From: Armatimonadota bacterium
GTDB lineage: Bacteria; Armatimonadota; UBA5829; DSUL01
DNA length: 64,000 bases
Assembly (NCBI GenBank): GCA_025998755.1
Contig: AP024674.1
Location: 2,930,162-2,994,161, forward strand
Reading direction: 5' to 3'
Shown: piece by piece, positions 26,343 through 35,847 of the stretch
Position numbering within the stretch: position 1 is the stretch's first letter
How the letters are laid out: each line of letters starts with the position of its first letter
The notes under the pieces: generated by a model
What the model was told of the DNA's origin: nothing
The model's database searches: none
The model's input: only the letters and a program-made list of their open reading frames with translations
Program-made: the position numbers and the translations under genes

Positions 26343-27443
26343 CTGCTTACCGGTCTCACAACGGAGGAACTGCAGGAATGGGCGCGTGAGCGCGGGCTGG
26401 GAGCCTACCGCGGCCGTCAGCTGGCGGACTGGGTGTACCGCCGGTCCGCGCGATCCTTCGACGTGATGACCGATCTACCGCAGAAGCTCCGCGGCGAGCT
26501 TGCCTCCTCGTTCATCCACCCTGCGCTGCAGGAGGAGGATCGTTCCACGTCCCCTGACGGAGCCATCAAGTTCCTGGCGCGCGCACGGGACGGAGAGAGG
26601 GTCGAGTGTGTATTCCTGCCCTATGATGACCGCATCTCCCTCTGCGTCTCCACACAGGTGGGATGCGCGATGGACTGCAGCTTCTGCGCCACCGGAATAG
26701 GAGGCCTGAAGCGGGACCTCGCGCCCGGGGAGATCGTGGATCAACTTCTTCTGGTTCAGGCGGCCACAGGGCAGCGGATCACTCACGTGGTCTATATGGG
26801 GATGGGTGAGCCGCTGGCCAACTATGCCGCTACCGTCGCCTCCATCCGGTTGCTGTCGAAAGAGGTGGGCCTCTCGGCCCGGCGGATCACCGTGAGCACG
26901 GTGGGACTGCCTGCGGCCATCCGGCGTCTGGCAGCGGAACGGCTGCCCATCACGCTTGCGGTCTCCATCCATGCGCCGGACGACGATGTCCGCCGCGTCA
27001 TCATGCCCGCGGCGCGCCTTCACCCGCTGGAAGATCTGCTTGACGCCTGCCGTCACTGGTGTGCGGTGACCCGCCGGCGGATGACGTTCGAATACCTGCT
27101 GCTGGAAGGCATAAACGATTCGCCCGCCCAGGCGCGCGATCTGGCCCGCCGGATCCGTGGCATCCTGGGAAACGTGAACCTCATCCCGTATAACCACGTT
27201 GAAGGCAGAGGAAAGTTCCGGCGCCCCTCCCGGGAGAGGATCGAAGCATTTCGCGCCGCTCTGGAGGAATCGGGTATCCGGACAACGGAGAGGATGAGGC
27301 GGGGCAATCCGGTCAGCGCCGCATGCGGACAGCTCCGGCACGAGGCGGAATCGGGCCGCAAGCTCTTCGCGCCGTCCGGTGCGGCGGGCGTCAAGATCCC
27401 GGTCTCCGCGAAGGTGCCGGCGCCGGACGCGGGCGACGGGTGA
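26340..27443 (+). CDS. rlmN: 23S rRNA (adenine-2503-C2)-methyltransferase RlmN
   Basis: 367 residues. The radical-SAM cluster CxxxCxxC is CAMDCSFC (about residues 114-121); the SAM-binding GMGEPLANY follows. The methyl-carrying and acid/base cysteines should be the one in CGQLRHEAE near the C-terminus and the one in the N-terminal half. It methylates A2503 of 23S rRNA (and tRNA in some species). The C-terminus carries about 25 extra residues (SGAAGVKIPVSAKVPAPDAG). The start is the ATG 6 nt after a -10-like GATAAT. Confidence 0.93.
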   Translation: MLLTGLTTEELQEWARERGLGAYRGRQLADWVYRRSARSFDVMTDLPQKLRGELASSFIHPALQEEDRSTSPDGAIKFLARARDGERVECVFLPYDDRISLCVSTQVGCAMDCSFCATGIGGLKRDLAPGEIVDQLLLVQAATGQRITHVVYMGMGEPLANYAATVASIRLLSKEVGLSARRITVSTVGLPAAIRRLAAERLPITLAVSIHAPDDDVRRVIMPAARLHPLEDLLDACRHWCAVTRRRMTFEYLLLEGINDSPAQARDLARRIRGILGNVNLIPYNHVEGRGKFRRPSRERIEAFRAALEESGIRTTERMRRGNPVSAACGQLRHEAESGRKLFAPSGAAGVKIPVSAKVPAPDAGDG

Positions 27444-27488
27444 TGCCAGCGCTTCCCGCCGCCGAAATATATTCCTGAGCGCACACCG

Positions 27489-28658
27489 ATGATCGAACAG
27501 ACAGGCGAGAGCAAAAGACCCTTCACGGTCACCGGCCCTGGCCCCGGGACCGAAAGCATGCTCTTCCGCCTGCGCCGCGGCCTGTCCAGTTGGGAGGCCG
27601 TTCTTCGCCGCGAGGGGTTGGATCTGGATCCCACCAAACGCGAACTGGTCTGGGAGCTCGTGGTCGCCTGTTGCGAGTTCGTGGAAAGCGGTGGTACGCA
27701 GATCCCTCGCGATGCCTATCGCCTGGCCTCGGAGATAGGCCGTCGCCTCACCGAGCGTCTGGACCGTAGAGAGGCAGTCTATTTCTACCGCGACCTCTTG
27801 ATGGAGCGGATCAATGCGGAGCTTGCCGATTGCCCGGAGGCCATCCCACCCGTGATGACTTTCTTCATCGCGGTGGGGGACGCGCTCTGGGAGTCGTTCG
27901 TCGAGCAGCTCCGCTCGGACATCCGGCAGGAGAAGCGCCAGCGCCTGACAGAGCAGCTGCGCATCGCCAAGCGCATCCAGCAGCATCTGCTCCCCAAGAC
28001 CATTCCGCAGGTAGAGGGATTCGACTTCGCCGGACGTCTGGTTCCAGCGGAGGAGGTGGGCGGTGACTACTGGAGCATCAAGAATTACCCCCAGGACCAG
28101 ACCATCACCATGAAGCTGGCGGACGTCTCGGGCCACGGCATCGGAGCAGCCACCCTGGTTGCTGCGGTCAAGTTCATCTCGGGCGGATATTACCGTGGAG
28201 CCTCATCTCCTCAGGAAGTGATGGAGCGCACCAACCAGGTGCTGGTGAAGGAGACCCCCAACGACATCCTTGTCACCATGATCTACGGCTGGTTGAACCC
28301 TGTCACCCGCGTCATCCGGCTGGTGAACGCGGGGCATTCACCGGTGTTTATCGCGCGTCCGGACGGGTTTCACGACATCGAGCCGACCGGTCCTGTGCTG
28401 GGAGTGCTGGGGGCAACAAGCTACGGCGAGCGTCAGGAGGTCCTGCAGCCCGGCGACATCCTTGTCTTCGCCTCGGATGGCATCACCGAGGCCGGATCCG
28501 ACAGGCGGTTCGGCACGGATCGCCTGAAGCAGGTGGTGTGGGATCATCGCCGGGAGCCTGCGCGGGAAATCGCCGATGCCGTCATAGACGCTGTCATGCG
28601 CTATGACGTGACCGTCCCGGACGACCTTTCCATCGTCGTCACCAAGTCTCTTCCCTAA
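27489..28658 (+). CDS. RsbU/SpoIIE-type PP2C serine phosphatase
   Basis: 389 residues. The N-terminal roughly 165 residues are helical and unrecognised, perhaps a sensor. A linker helix (RQRLTEQLRIAKRIQQHLLP) leads to the SpoIIE phosphatase domain: VGGDYWSI, LADVSGHGIGAATL, LVNAGHSPVFI, FASDGITEAGS and VPDDLSIVVTK, with metal-binding Asp residues in place. Such enzymes dephosphorylate anti-anti-sigma factors in partner switching. No partner gene lies next to it. A terminator follows. Confidence 0.85.
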   Translation: MIEQTGESKRPFTVTGPGPGTESMLFRLRRGLSSWEAVLRREGLDLDPTKRELVWELVVACCEFVESGGTQIPRDAYRLASEIGRRLTERLDRREAVYFYRDLLMERINAELADCPEAIPPVMTFFIAVGDALWESFVEQLRSDIRQEKRQRLTEQLRIAKRIQQHLLPKTIPQVEGFDFAGRLVPAEEVGGDYWSIKNYPQDQTITMKLADVSGHGIGAATLVAAVKFISGGYYRGASSPQEVMERTNQVLVKETPNDILVTMIYGWLNPVTRVIRLVNAGHSPVFIARPDGFHDIEPTGPVLGVLGATSYGERQEVLQPGDILVFASDGITEAGSDRRFGTDRLKQVVWDHRREPAREIADAVIDAVMRYDVTVPDDLSIVVTKSLP

Positions 28659-28680
28659 TGTGCGGTTTCCAGAACCGGCG

Positions 28681-28706
28681 AAGGAGAGCCCATCCGGGCT
28701 CTCCTT
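28681..28706. terminator. Terminator after the PP2C phosphatase gene
   Basis: AAGGAGAGCCC, loop ATCC, GGGCTCTCCTT, perfect stem, between convergent genes. Confidence 0.8.
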
Positions 28707-28779
28707 CCTGCCAGGGAGGTTGCTGTTGCTGCTGGTGGCCTTGCGCGGTAAACCTCGCGTTCGAGATTGAAGCAATTAG

Positions 28780-29784
28780 TTACTGCTGCGTGAGAGTGTA
28801 AACCCCGTTCGGCAGCACATCCATCACCAGACCGGCCTGACGGGCCAGATCATCCAGCGAATAGAGTGTGGAATCGCTGCCCTGCTCCAGCCGCACTATC
28901 CTGTCCAGTCCCGCCTCGCAGACGATGAAGTTCTGATGGCAACGGGCGACCTCATACACCGCGCTGCACAGCGCATCCATCTGGCGGGCCGGGGTTGCCT
29001 TCGGCTCCAGACCGGGGCTGGTAGGCCGGAAGATAGCCAGAGATCGCGACGACCCTCCAGCTGTCAAACGGACCAGCAGGACATCCACTCCCCGGCTGCG
29101 ATCCCGCTGGAGCTTGCGCGAGAACACCTCTGACGCCACCGGCGAACGCGCGACTTCCGTGTCGGCCACCAGCGTCAGGCCGTTCGCGGGCGTCAGGGAA
29201 GATAGCATCCACGGCTGCCAGCCGGCGGAGCGGTTCTCCAGAGCATACACCCGGACCCGGACGTCCGTCTTCGGACTCTTGACGGAGATGGTCACCGTCT
29301 CGGTCCCATCCTTGGAGGCAACCGCATCCGGAATGACCTGCGCCGCCAGCAGGTTGTCCTGAGCCGTCACCTGAGAGACCTTCACGGCGGGAGACAGCCA
29401 CATGGAGATGCCGTTCGGGCCCACCTGCACCGCGATGCCCACAAGAACAATGGCCGCGGCCGCAGCCAGCGACCAGCCCAGGCTGGCCTTCTGATTGACG
29501 GGCCGTGTGAGACGGTCCCACCAACCCTGCCAGGCCGGACGGCGCTCCGCTTCCTGCTCGGCCTTTAACTGACGCACGGCAGACATGATGCGGCCGTGCA
29601 GGTGAGCGGGAGTCTCCACCCAGGGGATAGACTCCAGCATATCCCACGCGCGCTGAAAGGCGGCGAATTCTTCCTCGCACGCTTCGCACGACCGGAAGTG
29701 ATTCTCCAGCGCTACTCTGAATGCCTGTTCGACTTTTCCTTCGACCAGATCAGAGAAATATTCCCGGACTGTCTCGCAGTTCAT
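28780..29784 (-). CDS. Anti-sigma factor with zinc finger (ZAS domain)
   Basis: 334 residues. The N-terminal zinc-binding HxxxCxxC (HFRSCEACEEEF, about residues 29-40) is the anti-sigma ZAS motif. A membrane segment follows at about residues 103-125 (LGWSLAAAAAIVLVGIAVQV). The outer roughly 200 residues are beta-rich and unrecognised; they may sense an envelope signal. It lies downstream of the ECF sigma gene on the same strand and should hold that sigma factor at the membrane. Confidence 0.82.
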   Translation of the reverse strand: MNCETVREYFSDLVEGKVEQAFRVALENHFRSCEACEEEFAAFQRAWDMLESIPWVETPAHLHGRIMSAVRQLKAEQEAERRPAWQGWWDRLTRPVNQKASLGWSLAAAAAIVLVGIAVQVGPNGISMWLSPAVKVSQVTAQDNLLAAQVIPDAVASKDGTETVTISVKSPKTDVRVRVYALENRSAGWQPWMLSSLTPANGLTLVADTEVARSPVASEVFSRKLQRDRSRGVDVLLVRLTAGGSSRSLAIFRPTSPGLEPKATPARQMDALCSAVYEVARCHQNFIVCEAGLDRIVRLEQGSDSTLYSLDDLARQAGLVMDVLPNGVYTLTQQ

Positions 29785-29908
29785 GAAACGCCGATAATCC
29801 CTTGTGTCAGTCCACCCTGCGCTTAGCCCGACCCGCGCCGCTCACAGGCGGCGGCGATTGATCTGCGGCTGAAGAGGTCTTCACCCGCAACCCAATTCCG
29901 TGACTGCG

Positions 29909-30493
29909 TCACCTCTCGAAAAGTTCCCTCAAGGGTTCCAGTTTCGATTTCAGAGCAATCCGTGCCCGGTTCAGGCGGCTTTTCACCGTGCCGATCGGCA
30001 GGTGCATGATCTCCGCTATCTCTTCATAAGACTTGTTCTGCGTGTGATACAGCAGCACCATCGTCTTCTGGTAGTCCGGAAGCTCGTCAATCGCCCGGCG
30101 CAGGATCTGGCTCAGCTCCGCGTCCTCGGCCATGCGTTCCGGCAGGGGAGCAGGATCCTCCACCTGACGCGTCACCTCGGACTCATCCAGCTCCAGCACG
30201 TCCTGGAGCGAGGTGTGAGGGTGCGCCCTCTCTTTCTTCCTCATATCCAGGAAAACATTGTGGGCGATTCTGAACAACCAGGTGCTGAAGGTGGCGTCCC
30301 CGCGGAAGTTGGCGATGGCATTGAACACGCGAATGAACGTCTCCACCGTGATGTCCTCGGCATCGTGGTGGTTGCCGCTCAGGCGCAGGGCAAAGTTGAA
30401 GATGCGCCGCTCGTACAACCGCACGAGCTCATCGAACGCTTCCAGGTCGTGCTGCCTGCAGCGCTCGATGAGGGCGCGCTCCTCGGCTCTCAC
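29909..30493 (-). CDS. ECF-type RNA polymerase sigma factor
   Basis: 194 residues: region 2 (FDELVRLYERRIFNFALRLS, DAEDITVETFIRVFNAIANF, FSTWLFRIAHNVFLDMRKKE) and region 4 (DELPDYQKTMVLLYHTQNKS, EEIAEIMHLPIGTVKSRLNR). It should direct an envelope or stress regulon controlled by the anti-sigma factor encoded next. Start GTG 30493 has GGAGG 8 nt upstream; the longer frame overlaps the upstream gene and lacks similarity. Confidence 0.9.
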   Translation of the reverse strand: MRAEERALIERCRQHDLEAFDELVRLYERRIFNFALRLSGNHHDAEDITVETFIRVFNAIANFRGDATFSTWLFRIAHNVFLDMRKKERAHPHTSLQDVLELDESEVTRQVEDPAPLPERMAEDAELSQILRRAIDELPDYQKTMVLLYHTQNKSYEEIAEIMHLPIGTVKSRLNRARIALKSKLEPLRELFER

Positions 30494-30521
30494 GCCACCA
30501 TCCTCCTCCCGCTCTGTCCGT

Positions 30522-31064
30522 TCAGATGGAATGCTCCTCTCTCGCCCTCCGCGGCTCGCCGGATGCGCCTGCTTCCCGGATGGCGCGCAGCTCCTCATCC
30601 GAGAGGTTGTGTGTGCCGCGTCCTGCCCTCAATCCCTTGGCATAGGTGCGCGAGTCCGACCGGCTGTAAAGGCTGGAGAGCACCACACCGTTGTCATGCG
30701 CGTCCAGAAGCGCCAGTGCGTAACTCTGCTCGCCACCCACATCCTCGAACGCATCGAAGCGCACCAGCCCCACTCTCTGAATGCACCGGTCCGCCTGCTT
30801 GCGCAGGGCTGCCACATCGTCCCGGAGCTGCTTCAGATCTTCCTCCATCGCCTCCACCTTCCGCTGAAGCGCGGCGAAGACCACTCCCAGATCCTGCGTG
30901 TCCTCGTGCCGCAGCAGGAATGAATAGCGCCTGCGCAGCATCACCACCGACCCGAGCAGATACAGGAGCAGAAGCGCCATCAGCGCCGCCGCCACAGCCA
31001 GAATGGCCAGAGCCGCTCCAGGTTCGCGGTCAAGTGTCGAGGAGATCTGTTGCCAGAAGTTCAT
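30522..31064 (-). CDS. DUF4446 family membrane protein
   Basis: 180 residues. A single membrane segment at about residues 18-42 (ALAILAVAAALMALLLLYLL), a short coiled coil (VVFAALQRKVEAMEEDLKQL) and the family core VRFDAFEDVGGEQSYALALL with DNGVVLSSLYSRSDSRTY. DUF4446 proteins occur in Firmicutes and related groups near chromosome-partition and sporulation genes; their function is unknown. It lies 28 bp upstream of the ECF sigma gene on the same strand, possibly one operon. Confidence 0.85.
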   Translation of the reverse strand: MNFWQQISSTLDREPGAALAILAVAAALMALLLLYLLGSVVMLRRRYSFLLRHEDTQDLGVVFAALQRKVEAMEEDLKQLRDDVAALRKQADRCIQRVGLVRFDAFEDVGGEQSYALALLDAHDNGVVLSSLYSRSDSRTYAKGLRAGRGTHNLSDEELRAIREAGASGEPRRAREEHSI

Positions 31065-31340
31065 AGGCTGTCCAGGAAGACTCCGGAAATCTCGGATTGT
31101 GGCGCGGCGCCGCCGGCTCTGACCGGCCGCGCCGCAGACGCATCAGACTTTGCCAGCGCCCACCCTCTTTCCTCCCGCTGCGGCGGCGTTCCACGCGCTG
31201 CCACGGCCACATGATATCTCCTGGCGTTCCCTGCCGCGAGACTCGCGCCCGGTGGCGCGCGCCGCCCTGCAGGGGCCAACATGGCTGGCGGAGGTAAACG
31301 GCAGTGCCCCGGCCTCCACCAGTGTACTGGAGAAGACCCG

Positions 31341-32276
31341 ATGTTGTACCTGACCGAACAGGATGTGCTGCGCCTGCTGGACATGCCTTCTGCGATCGCC
31401 GCCGTCGAGCGCTCCATGCTCTCCTGCGCGGCCGGGGAAGGGGAGAGTATTCCTCGCCGCAGGGCAAAGACCCGCCGCGGGATTTTCCACCTGATGGGCG
31501 GCTCCCTGCGGGATGCGGGGGTCCACGGGCTGAAGGCGTATACCTCCCTGCCGGAAGGCACCCGCTTTTTCTGCCTGCTCTTCGGGGAAGACGGCGCGCC
31601 GCTTGCGCTCATCGAGGCTGACTACCTGGGCCGTATCCGGACGGGCGCCGCAAGCGCCGTCGCCACACGCGTTCTTGCCCGGCCGGATGCCTCCGTGATG
31701 CTGGTGATCGGCAGCGGGACTCAGGCCCGCACCCAGGTTCAGGCAGTCGCGTGCGTGCGCCGTCTACAGGAGGTGATGGTCTGGAGCCGCACCCCGGAGC
31801 ATCGGGAGCGCTTCGCGGCCCTTCTGCGGGGGGAGGACGGCCTTCCCGCTTGCGCCGTGGACGATCCCGCCCAAGCCTGCCGCAAAGCGGACATCATCAC
31901 CACCATCACCACGTCCCGAGAGCCGGTCCTCCTTTCAGAATGGGTGCCGGACGGGGCGCACATCAACGCCTGCGGTTCCAACCATCTCTCCCGCATCGAA
32001 ATAGACCCTCGTCTCTTTGCCCGGGCGGCTTGCACCTGCGTGGACCATCGCGAGCAGGTGCTCGCCGAGTGCGGAGAGCTGGCGGCGGCCGTCAGGGAGG
32101 GGCTGACGCATCCGGACCGGCTCACGGAGCTGCCGGATGTGCTGGCGGGTAGAGCGCAGGGACGCTCCTCGCCGATGGATGTGACTCTTTTCGAATCGCA
32201 AGGAATCGGCATCTGGGATGTGGCCGTAGCCGAGGAGGTGCTCCGGCGGGCCGGAGGCCTTCCGGCGAATCCCTGA
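31341..32276 (+). CDS. Ornithine cyclodeaminase / mu-crystallin family protein
   Basis: 311 residues with the family opening YLTEQDVLRLLDMPSAI, substrate Lys/Arg region FHLMGGSL...GLKAYTS, LIEADYLGRIRTGAASAVAT and the NAD-binding VIGSGTQARTQVQAV. Members deaminate ornithine, or reduce or oxidise alanine or ketimines with NAD(P). The substrate cannot be fixed from sequence. Start ATG 31341 has GGAG 8 nt upstream. It stands alone between divergent and downstream genes. Confidence 0.85.
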   Translation: MLYLTEQDVLRLLDMPSAIAAVERSMLSCAAGEGESIPRRRAKTRRGIFHLMGGSLRDAGVHGLKAYTSLPEGTRFFCLLFGEDGAPLALIEADYLGRIRTGAASAVATRVLARPDASVMLVIGSGTQARTQVQAVACVRRLQEVMVWSRTPEHRERFAALLRGEDGLPACAVDDPAQACRKADIITTITTSREPVLLSEWVPDGAHINACGSNHLSRIEIDPRLFARAACTCVDHREQVLAECGELAAAVREGLTHPDRLTELPDVLAGRAQGRSSPMDVTLFESQGIGIWDVAVAEEVLRRAGGLPANP

Positions 32277-32368
32277 ACCTTCTTCTCGCCTACACTCCCG
32301 AAGCCGAACGGCCCGCGCGCGGGGAGGGCGCAGGTCAATCCCCGTTGACTGCCGGGGCGGGAATTCAT

Positions 32369-32397
32369 TTGCCTTGCCATGGGGCAGGTGTTATACT
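32369..32397 (+). promoter_or_regulatory. Promoter of the cdaA-cdaR-glmM operon
   Basis: TTGCCT (32369-32374), a 17-bp spacer, TATACT (32392-32397). The predicted start near 32404 lies upstream of TTG 32468 and rules out the far-upstream TTG at 32345 as the start of cdaA. Confidence 0.65.
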
Positions 32398-32467
32398 GCT
32401 TGCGACGGACGCCAGAGGGTGTCCGCATCTCCACGCGCGCTTTCGGGATCAGGGCGGGAATCCGGAG

Positions 32468-33406
32468 TTGGGCTTTCCGAATCTTTTCTGGGGCAATGTC
32501 TTTAGCGGCGGCTGGCTCTCCGTCCTGACCACCCTCCTCGACATCGCGGTCATCTCCTTCATCCTGTATAAGCTCATTATGCTGGTGAAGGGCACCCGCG
32601 CCTGGCAGATCCTGTGGGGGCTTGCGCTGTTCTTCCTGCTCATCTTCGTCAGCGACAAGCTTCAGCTGTACACACTGAACTGGCTGCTGCGCACGGTTCT
32701 CCCCCTGGGTCCGGTGGCCATTGTCATCCTGTTCTACCCGGAGTTGCGCCACGCTCTGGAGGAGATGGGTCGGCTCGGCTTCTGGGGGCGCGGCTTCAGC
32801 TTCCTGGGCAAGGAAGAGATGGCCACGATGATCGACGAGGTGGTCAAACTGGCCACGCGTCTTTCGCGAGGGAAAGTGGGAGCGCTCATCGTCATCGAGC
32901 GGGAGATCGGGCTGGACAACATCGTGGCAACCGGCACTCGACTGGATGCGCTGGTCTCGCAGGATCTACTTCACACGGTCTTCTTTCCCGGCAGCCCCCT
33001 GCACGACGGCGCCGCCGTCATACGGTCCAACCGAGTGCTGGCGGTGGGATGCACCCTGCCGCTCTCCGATAGCCCGCATATCTCAACCATGATCCACACC
33101 CGCCACAAGGCGGCCGTCGGAGTTACCGAGCAGTCTGACGCCGTGGTGGTGGTCGTGAGCGAGGAGACGGGAACCATCTCTCTGGCAGTGGAGGGCAGGC
33201 TGGAACGAGGCCTTGACGCAGACTCCTTACGCGAGCGTCTCCAGCGCCTGCTCATTCCACAGGAGCGCTCGGGCGCGCCAGGCTACCGGATGCTGTTCCG
33301 GAAGCATTCTGCGCAGCAGGACCGGCAGAAAACCTCTGCCGGAGACTCGCGCCCCGCGGCGGAGCCGGCGGCGCAGGAGACCCAGACGGGGTCCGGATCC
33401 GGATGA
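32468..33406 (+). CDS. cdaA: Diadenylate cyclase CdaA (c-di-AMP synthase)
   Basis: 312 residues. Three membrane segments (about 15-35, 42-62, 66-85) precede a DAC domain with LHDGAAVIRSNRVLAVGC and TRHKAAVGVTEQSDAVVVVV, the DGA and RHx motifs that bind ATP. It makes c-di-AMP from two ATP at the membrane. A Gln/Ala/Gly-rich tail of about 40 residues follows. Start TTG 32468 is a choice; no ATG or GTG is available near the first membrane segment. Gene order cdaA-cdaR-glmM is the classic operon, and the stop overlaps cdaR (ATGA). Confidence 0.92.
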   Translation: MGFPNLFWGNVFSGGWLSVLTTLLDIAVISFILYKLIMLVKGTRAWQILWGLALFFLLIFVSDKLQLYTLNWLLRTVLPLGPVAIVILFYPELRHALEEMGRLGFWGRGFSFLGKEEMATMIDEVVKLATRLSRGKVGALIVIEREIGLDNIVATGTRLDALVSQDLLHTVFFPGSPLHDGAAVIRSNRVLAVGCTLPLSDSPHISTMIHTRHKAAVGVTEQSDAVVVVVSEETGTISLAVEGRLERGLDADSLRERLQRLLIPQERSGAPGYRMLFRKHSAQQDRQKTSAGDSRPAAEPAAQETQTGSGSG

Positions 33407-34356
33407 TGGGCGAAAACAGCATCTACAAGATCTTCTCCGTGCTGATTGCCATTGCGCTGGCCATCTATGTCAACAGCGAGCGCAACCCGTATCAGACGCG
33501 CCAGCTCACAGTCCCTCTGCTGCTGGAGAATCAGGAGCCGGGCACGCTGATCGAATCCGCCCCTTCCTCAGTGCAGGTGGAAGTGAGTGGGCCCCGGAAC
33601 TCCCTGTCGCGTGTCTCGGAGCGCGATCTCAAAGCTGCTGTGAACCTTAAGGGGCGCAGGGCCGGTGTGCACAATCTTCGGGTCATCGTGGTTCCCGTGG
33701 TGTCCGGTGCTCTTCCCGCGGATATCTCCCTGGAACCGCGCACGCCAGTAGTTACTATCCGGGTGGCCGCCATCGCCACCCGCTCGCGCACTCTGGAGCC
33801 TGTTTTCCTGCGGCCGGCTCCGGCCGGGTTCAGTTATGCTCCGCCCACGGTGCAACCATCGGTGGCCATCCTCTCGGGATCGCGGGAGGCAGTCAGCAGG
33901 GTGGCCCGGCTTGAGGTCCTCGTAGACGCGGAGCCCACTCCGGGACGGCCCATCGAAGGACAGTTCGAGGTCCGTGCGGTGGACTCTTCCGGCAACGTGG
34001 TGGACGAGGTCAAGACCTCCCCCGCGACGGCCTTCGTCCGGACGGAGCTGCAGCGGCTGGCCGCGGAAAAGGAGGTGCTTATCAGCCCCAATGTGACGGG
34101 TGTGCCTCCGGCGGGCTATCGGTTGACCAGTGTGGACATCCAGCCGCGCACCGTCCTGCTAACCGGAAACCCGGATACGCTGGCCAAGATCAATCTGGTG
34201 ACCACGCGGGAGGTGGATATTTCAGAGGTCACATCCAGTCTGGTCCGCACGGTGCCGATACTGGTGCCGGAGGGCGTGGCCATTCAGGGTTCCAATCGGG
34301 CGCGCATTGAGGTGACCGTAAAGCCGCTCACGGCCGCGCCTCCTGCAAGGGACTGA
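33403..34356 (+). CDS. cdaR: CdaR, YbbR-domain regulator of diadenylate cyclase
   Basis: 317 residues. One N-terminal membrane segment (IYKIFSVLIAIALAIYVNSE, residues 6-25), then YbbR repeats seen as recurring PSSVQVEVSG, PSVAILSGSREAVSRV and PRTVLLTGNPDTLAKI at about 90-residue spacing. It binds CdaA at the membrane and tunes c-di-AMP output. It overlaps cdaA by 4 bp and precedes glmM. Confidence 0.9.
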   Translation: MMGENSIYKIFSVLIAIALAIYVNSERNPYQTRQLTVPLLLENQEPGTLIESAPSSVQVEVSGPRNSLSRVSERDLKAAVNLKGRRAGVHNLRVIVVPVVSGALPADISLEPRTPVVTIRVAAIATRSRTLEPVFLRPAPAGFSYAPPTVQPSVAILSGSREAVSRVARLEVLVDAEPTPGRPIEGQFEVRAVDSSGNVVDEVKTSPATAFVRTELQRLAAEKEVLISPNVTGVPPAGYRLTSVDIQPRTVLLTGNPDTLAKINLVTTREVDISEVTSSLVRTVPILVPEGVAIQGSNRARIEVTVKPLTAAPPARD

Positions 34357-34391
34357 CACATCGGTCCTCTCACCAACAGGAGCAAGTTCTA

Positions 34392-35786
34392 TTGACTTCA
34401 TACTTCGGCACGGATGGCGTACGCGGAGTCGCCAACAGAGAGCTGACCGCAGATCTGGCGCTGCGTCTTGGTGCTGCTGCGGCCCGGGCGCTGTTGTCAA
34501 GGCCTCACGGGGTCAGCGTGCTCATCGGGCGGGATCCCCGCATCTCGGGAGACATGCTGGAGAGCGCGCTGGCGGCCGGCTTCGCCTCCCACGGGGCGGA
34601 TGTCATCCTGGTGGGAGTCATCCCCACGCCCGGGGTCGCCTGGTTGGTCCGCAACACAGATGCGGACATCGGCTGCGTCATCTCCGCCTCGCATAACCCC
34701 CTGGAGTATAACGGCATCAAGTTCTTCGGGCCGGACGGGGAGAAGCTGCCGGACGCCACGGAAAGGCGCATCGAAGAGCTGCTGGACGTGCCTCCGGGCC
34801 CCCTGCCCACGGGGCGGGGTGTCGGGCGGTTTTTGCGCCAGCCGGAGCGTTGCCGCGACTATATCGAGGCCGTGAAAACCACAGCCCGCCGCCGGCTGGA
34901 CGGGATGCGGCTGGTCATGGACTGCGCGAACGGCGCGGCCTATGAGATTGCTCCCCGAGTGTTCCGCGAGTTGGGCGCGGAGGTCCTGTGCCTGAGCGCT
35001 TCCCCGGACGGCGTGAACATCAATGCCGGGTGCGGATCGCTTCATCCGGAGGATATGCTGGACGCCGTCCGGCGTAAGGGTGCAGACGCGGGATTGGCCT
35101 TCGACGGTGATGCCGACCGCGTCGTTATGTCCACGGAGAAGGGCGATCTCGTGGACGGGGATCGAATCATGGCCATCTGCGCCCTGGATATGGATGCGCG
35201 CGGCCGGCTGCCCGGCCGCCGTGTGGTGGCCACGGTGATGAGCAATATGGGCCTGGAGCGCGCGCTGAGCAGCCACGGCATCACCCTGGACCGCGTGGAC
35301 GGGGTGGGGGACCGCTACGTCTGGGAGCGGATGAAGGCCACCGGAGCCACTCTGGGCGGCGAAAAGAGCGGGCATATTATTCTTTCGGACTATACCACCA
35401 CGGGAGACGGGATGGTCACCGCGCTCCAGGTGCTTGGCGCGATGCAGGAGAGTGGCCGTCCGCTTTCTGAGATGGCCGCTGTGGTGCAGGAGATGCCTCA
35501 GGTGCTTGATGGTGTCCGGGTGGAGGGTGTCCGTCAGGACTGGCGGGACGATCCGGGCATTCAGGAAGCCATCGACGAAGCAGCGGAGCGGTTGCGCGGG
35601 CGGGGGCGCATTCACGTGCGCCGCTCCGGTACGGAGCCGGTGATCCGCGTGATGGCCGAAGGCCCCGACGAGGCCGAATTGCGGGAGATCACCGGTGCGC
35701 TCTGCGCCGTCATCAGAGAGCGCCTGTGCGGAGCGCACCCTTTTGAGCCGAAGGATGCTTATCACGCAGGGGCTGCCGGACACTGA
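34392..35786 (+). CDS. glmM: Phosphoglucosamine mutase GlmM
   Basis: 464 residues. Opens YFGTDGVRGVANRELTADLA; phosphoserine loop CVISASHNPLEYNGIKFFG (about residues 95-113); metal loop AFDGDADRVVM; substrate loop GGEKSGHIILSDYTTTGDG; phosphate-binding VRRSGTEPVIRVMAE. It converts glucosamine-6-P to glucosamine-1-P for UDP-GlcNAc and peptidoglycan synthesis. Start TTG 34392 has AGGAG 9 nt upstream. In other bacteria GlmM is inhibited by CdaA interaction, fitting this operon. Confidence 0.95.
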   Translation: MTSYFGTDGVRGVANRELTADLALRLGAAAARALLSRPHGVSVLIGRDPRISGDMLESALAAGFASHGADVILVGVIPTPGVAWLVRNTDADIGCVISASHNPLEYNGIKFFGPDGEKLPDATERRIEELLDVPPGPLPTGRGVGRFLRQPERCRDYIEAVKTTARRRLDGMRLVMDCANGAAYEIAPRVFRELGAEVLCLSASPDGVNINAGCGSLHPEDMLDAVRRKGADAGLAFDGDADRVVMSTEKGDLVDGDRIMAICALDMDARGRLPGRRVVATVMSNMGLERALSSHGITLDRVDGVGDRYVWERMKATGATLGGEKSGHIILSDYTTTGDGMVTALQVLGAMQESGRPLSEMAAVVQEMPQVLDGVRVEGVRQDWRDDPGIQEAIDEAAERLRGRGRIHVRRSGTEPVIRVMAEGPDEAELREITGALCAVIRERLCGAHPFEPKDAYHAGAAGH

Positions 35787-35788
35787 AA

Positions 35789-35819
35789 AGAGGCCCCCGC
35801 CTGGAAGGCGGAGGCCTCT
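35789..35819. terminator. Terminator between glmM and a PEP-CTERM gene
   Basis: AGAGGCC...CCGCC, loop TGGAA, GGCGG...GGCCTCT, immediately after the glmM stop and before a convergent gene. Confidence 0.78.
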
Positions 35820-35847
35820 GTGAGGAATCGGTTGCGGGCCGGAGCGC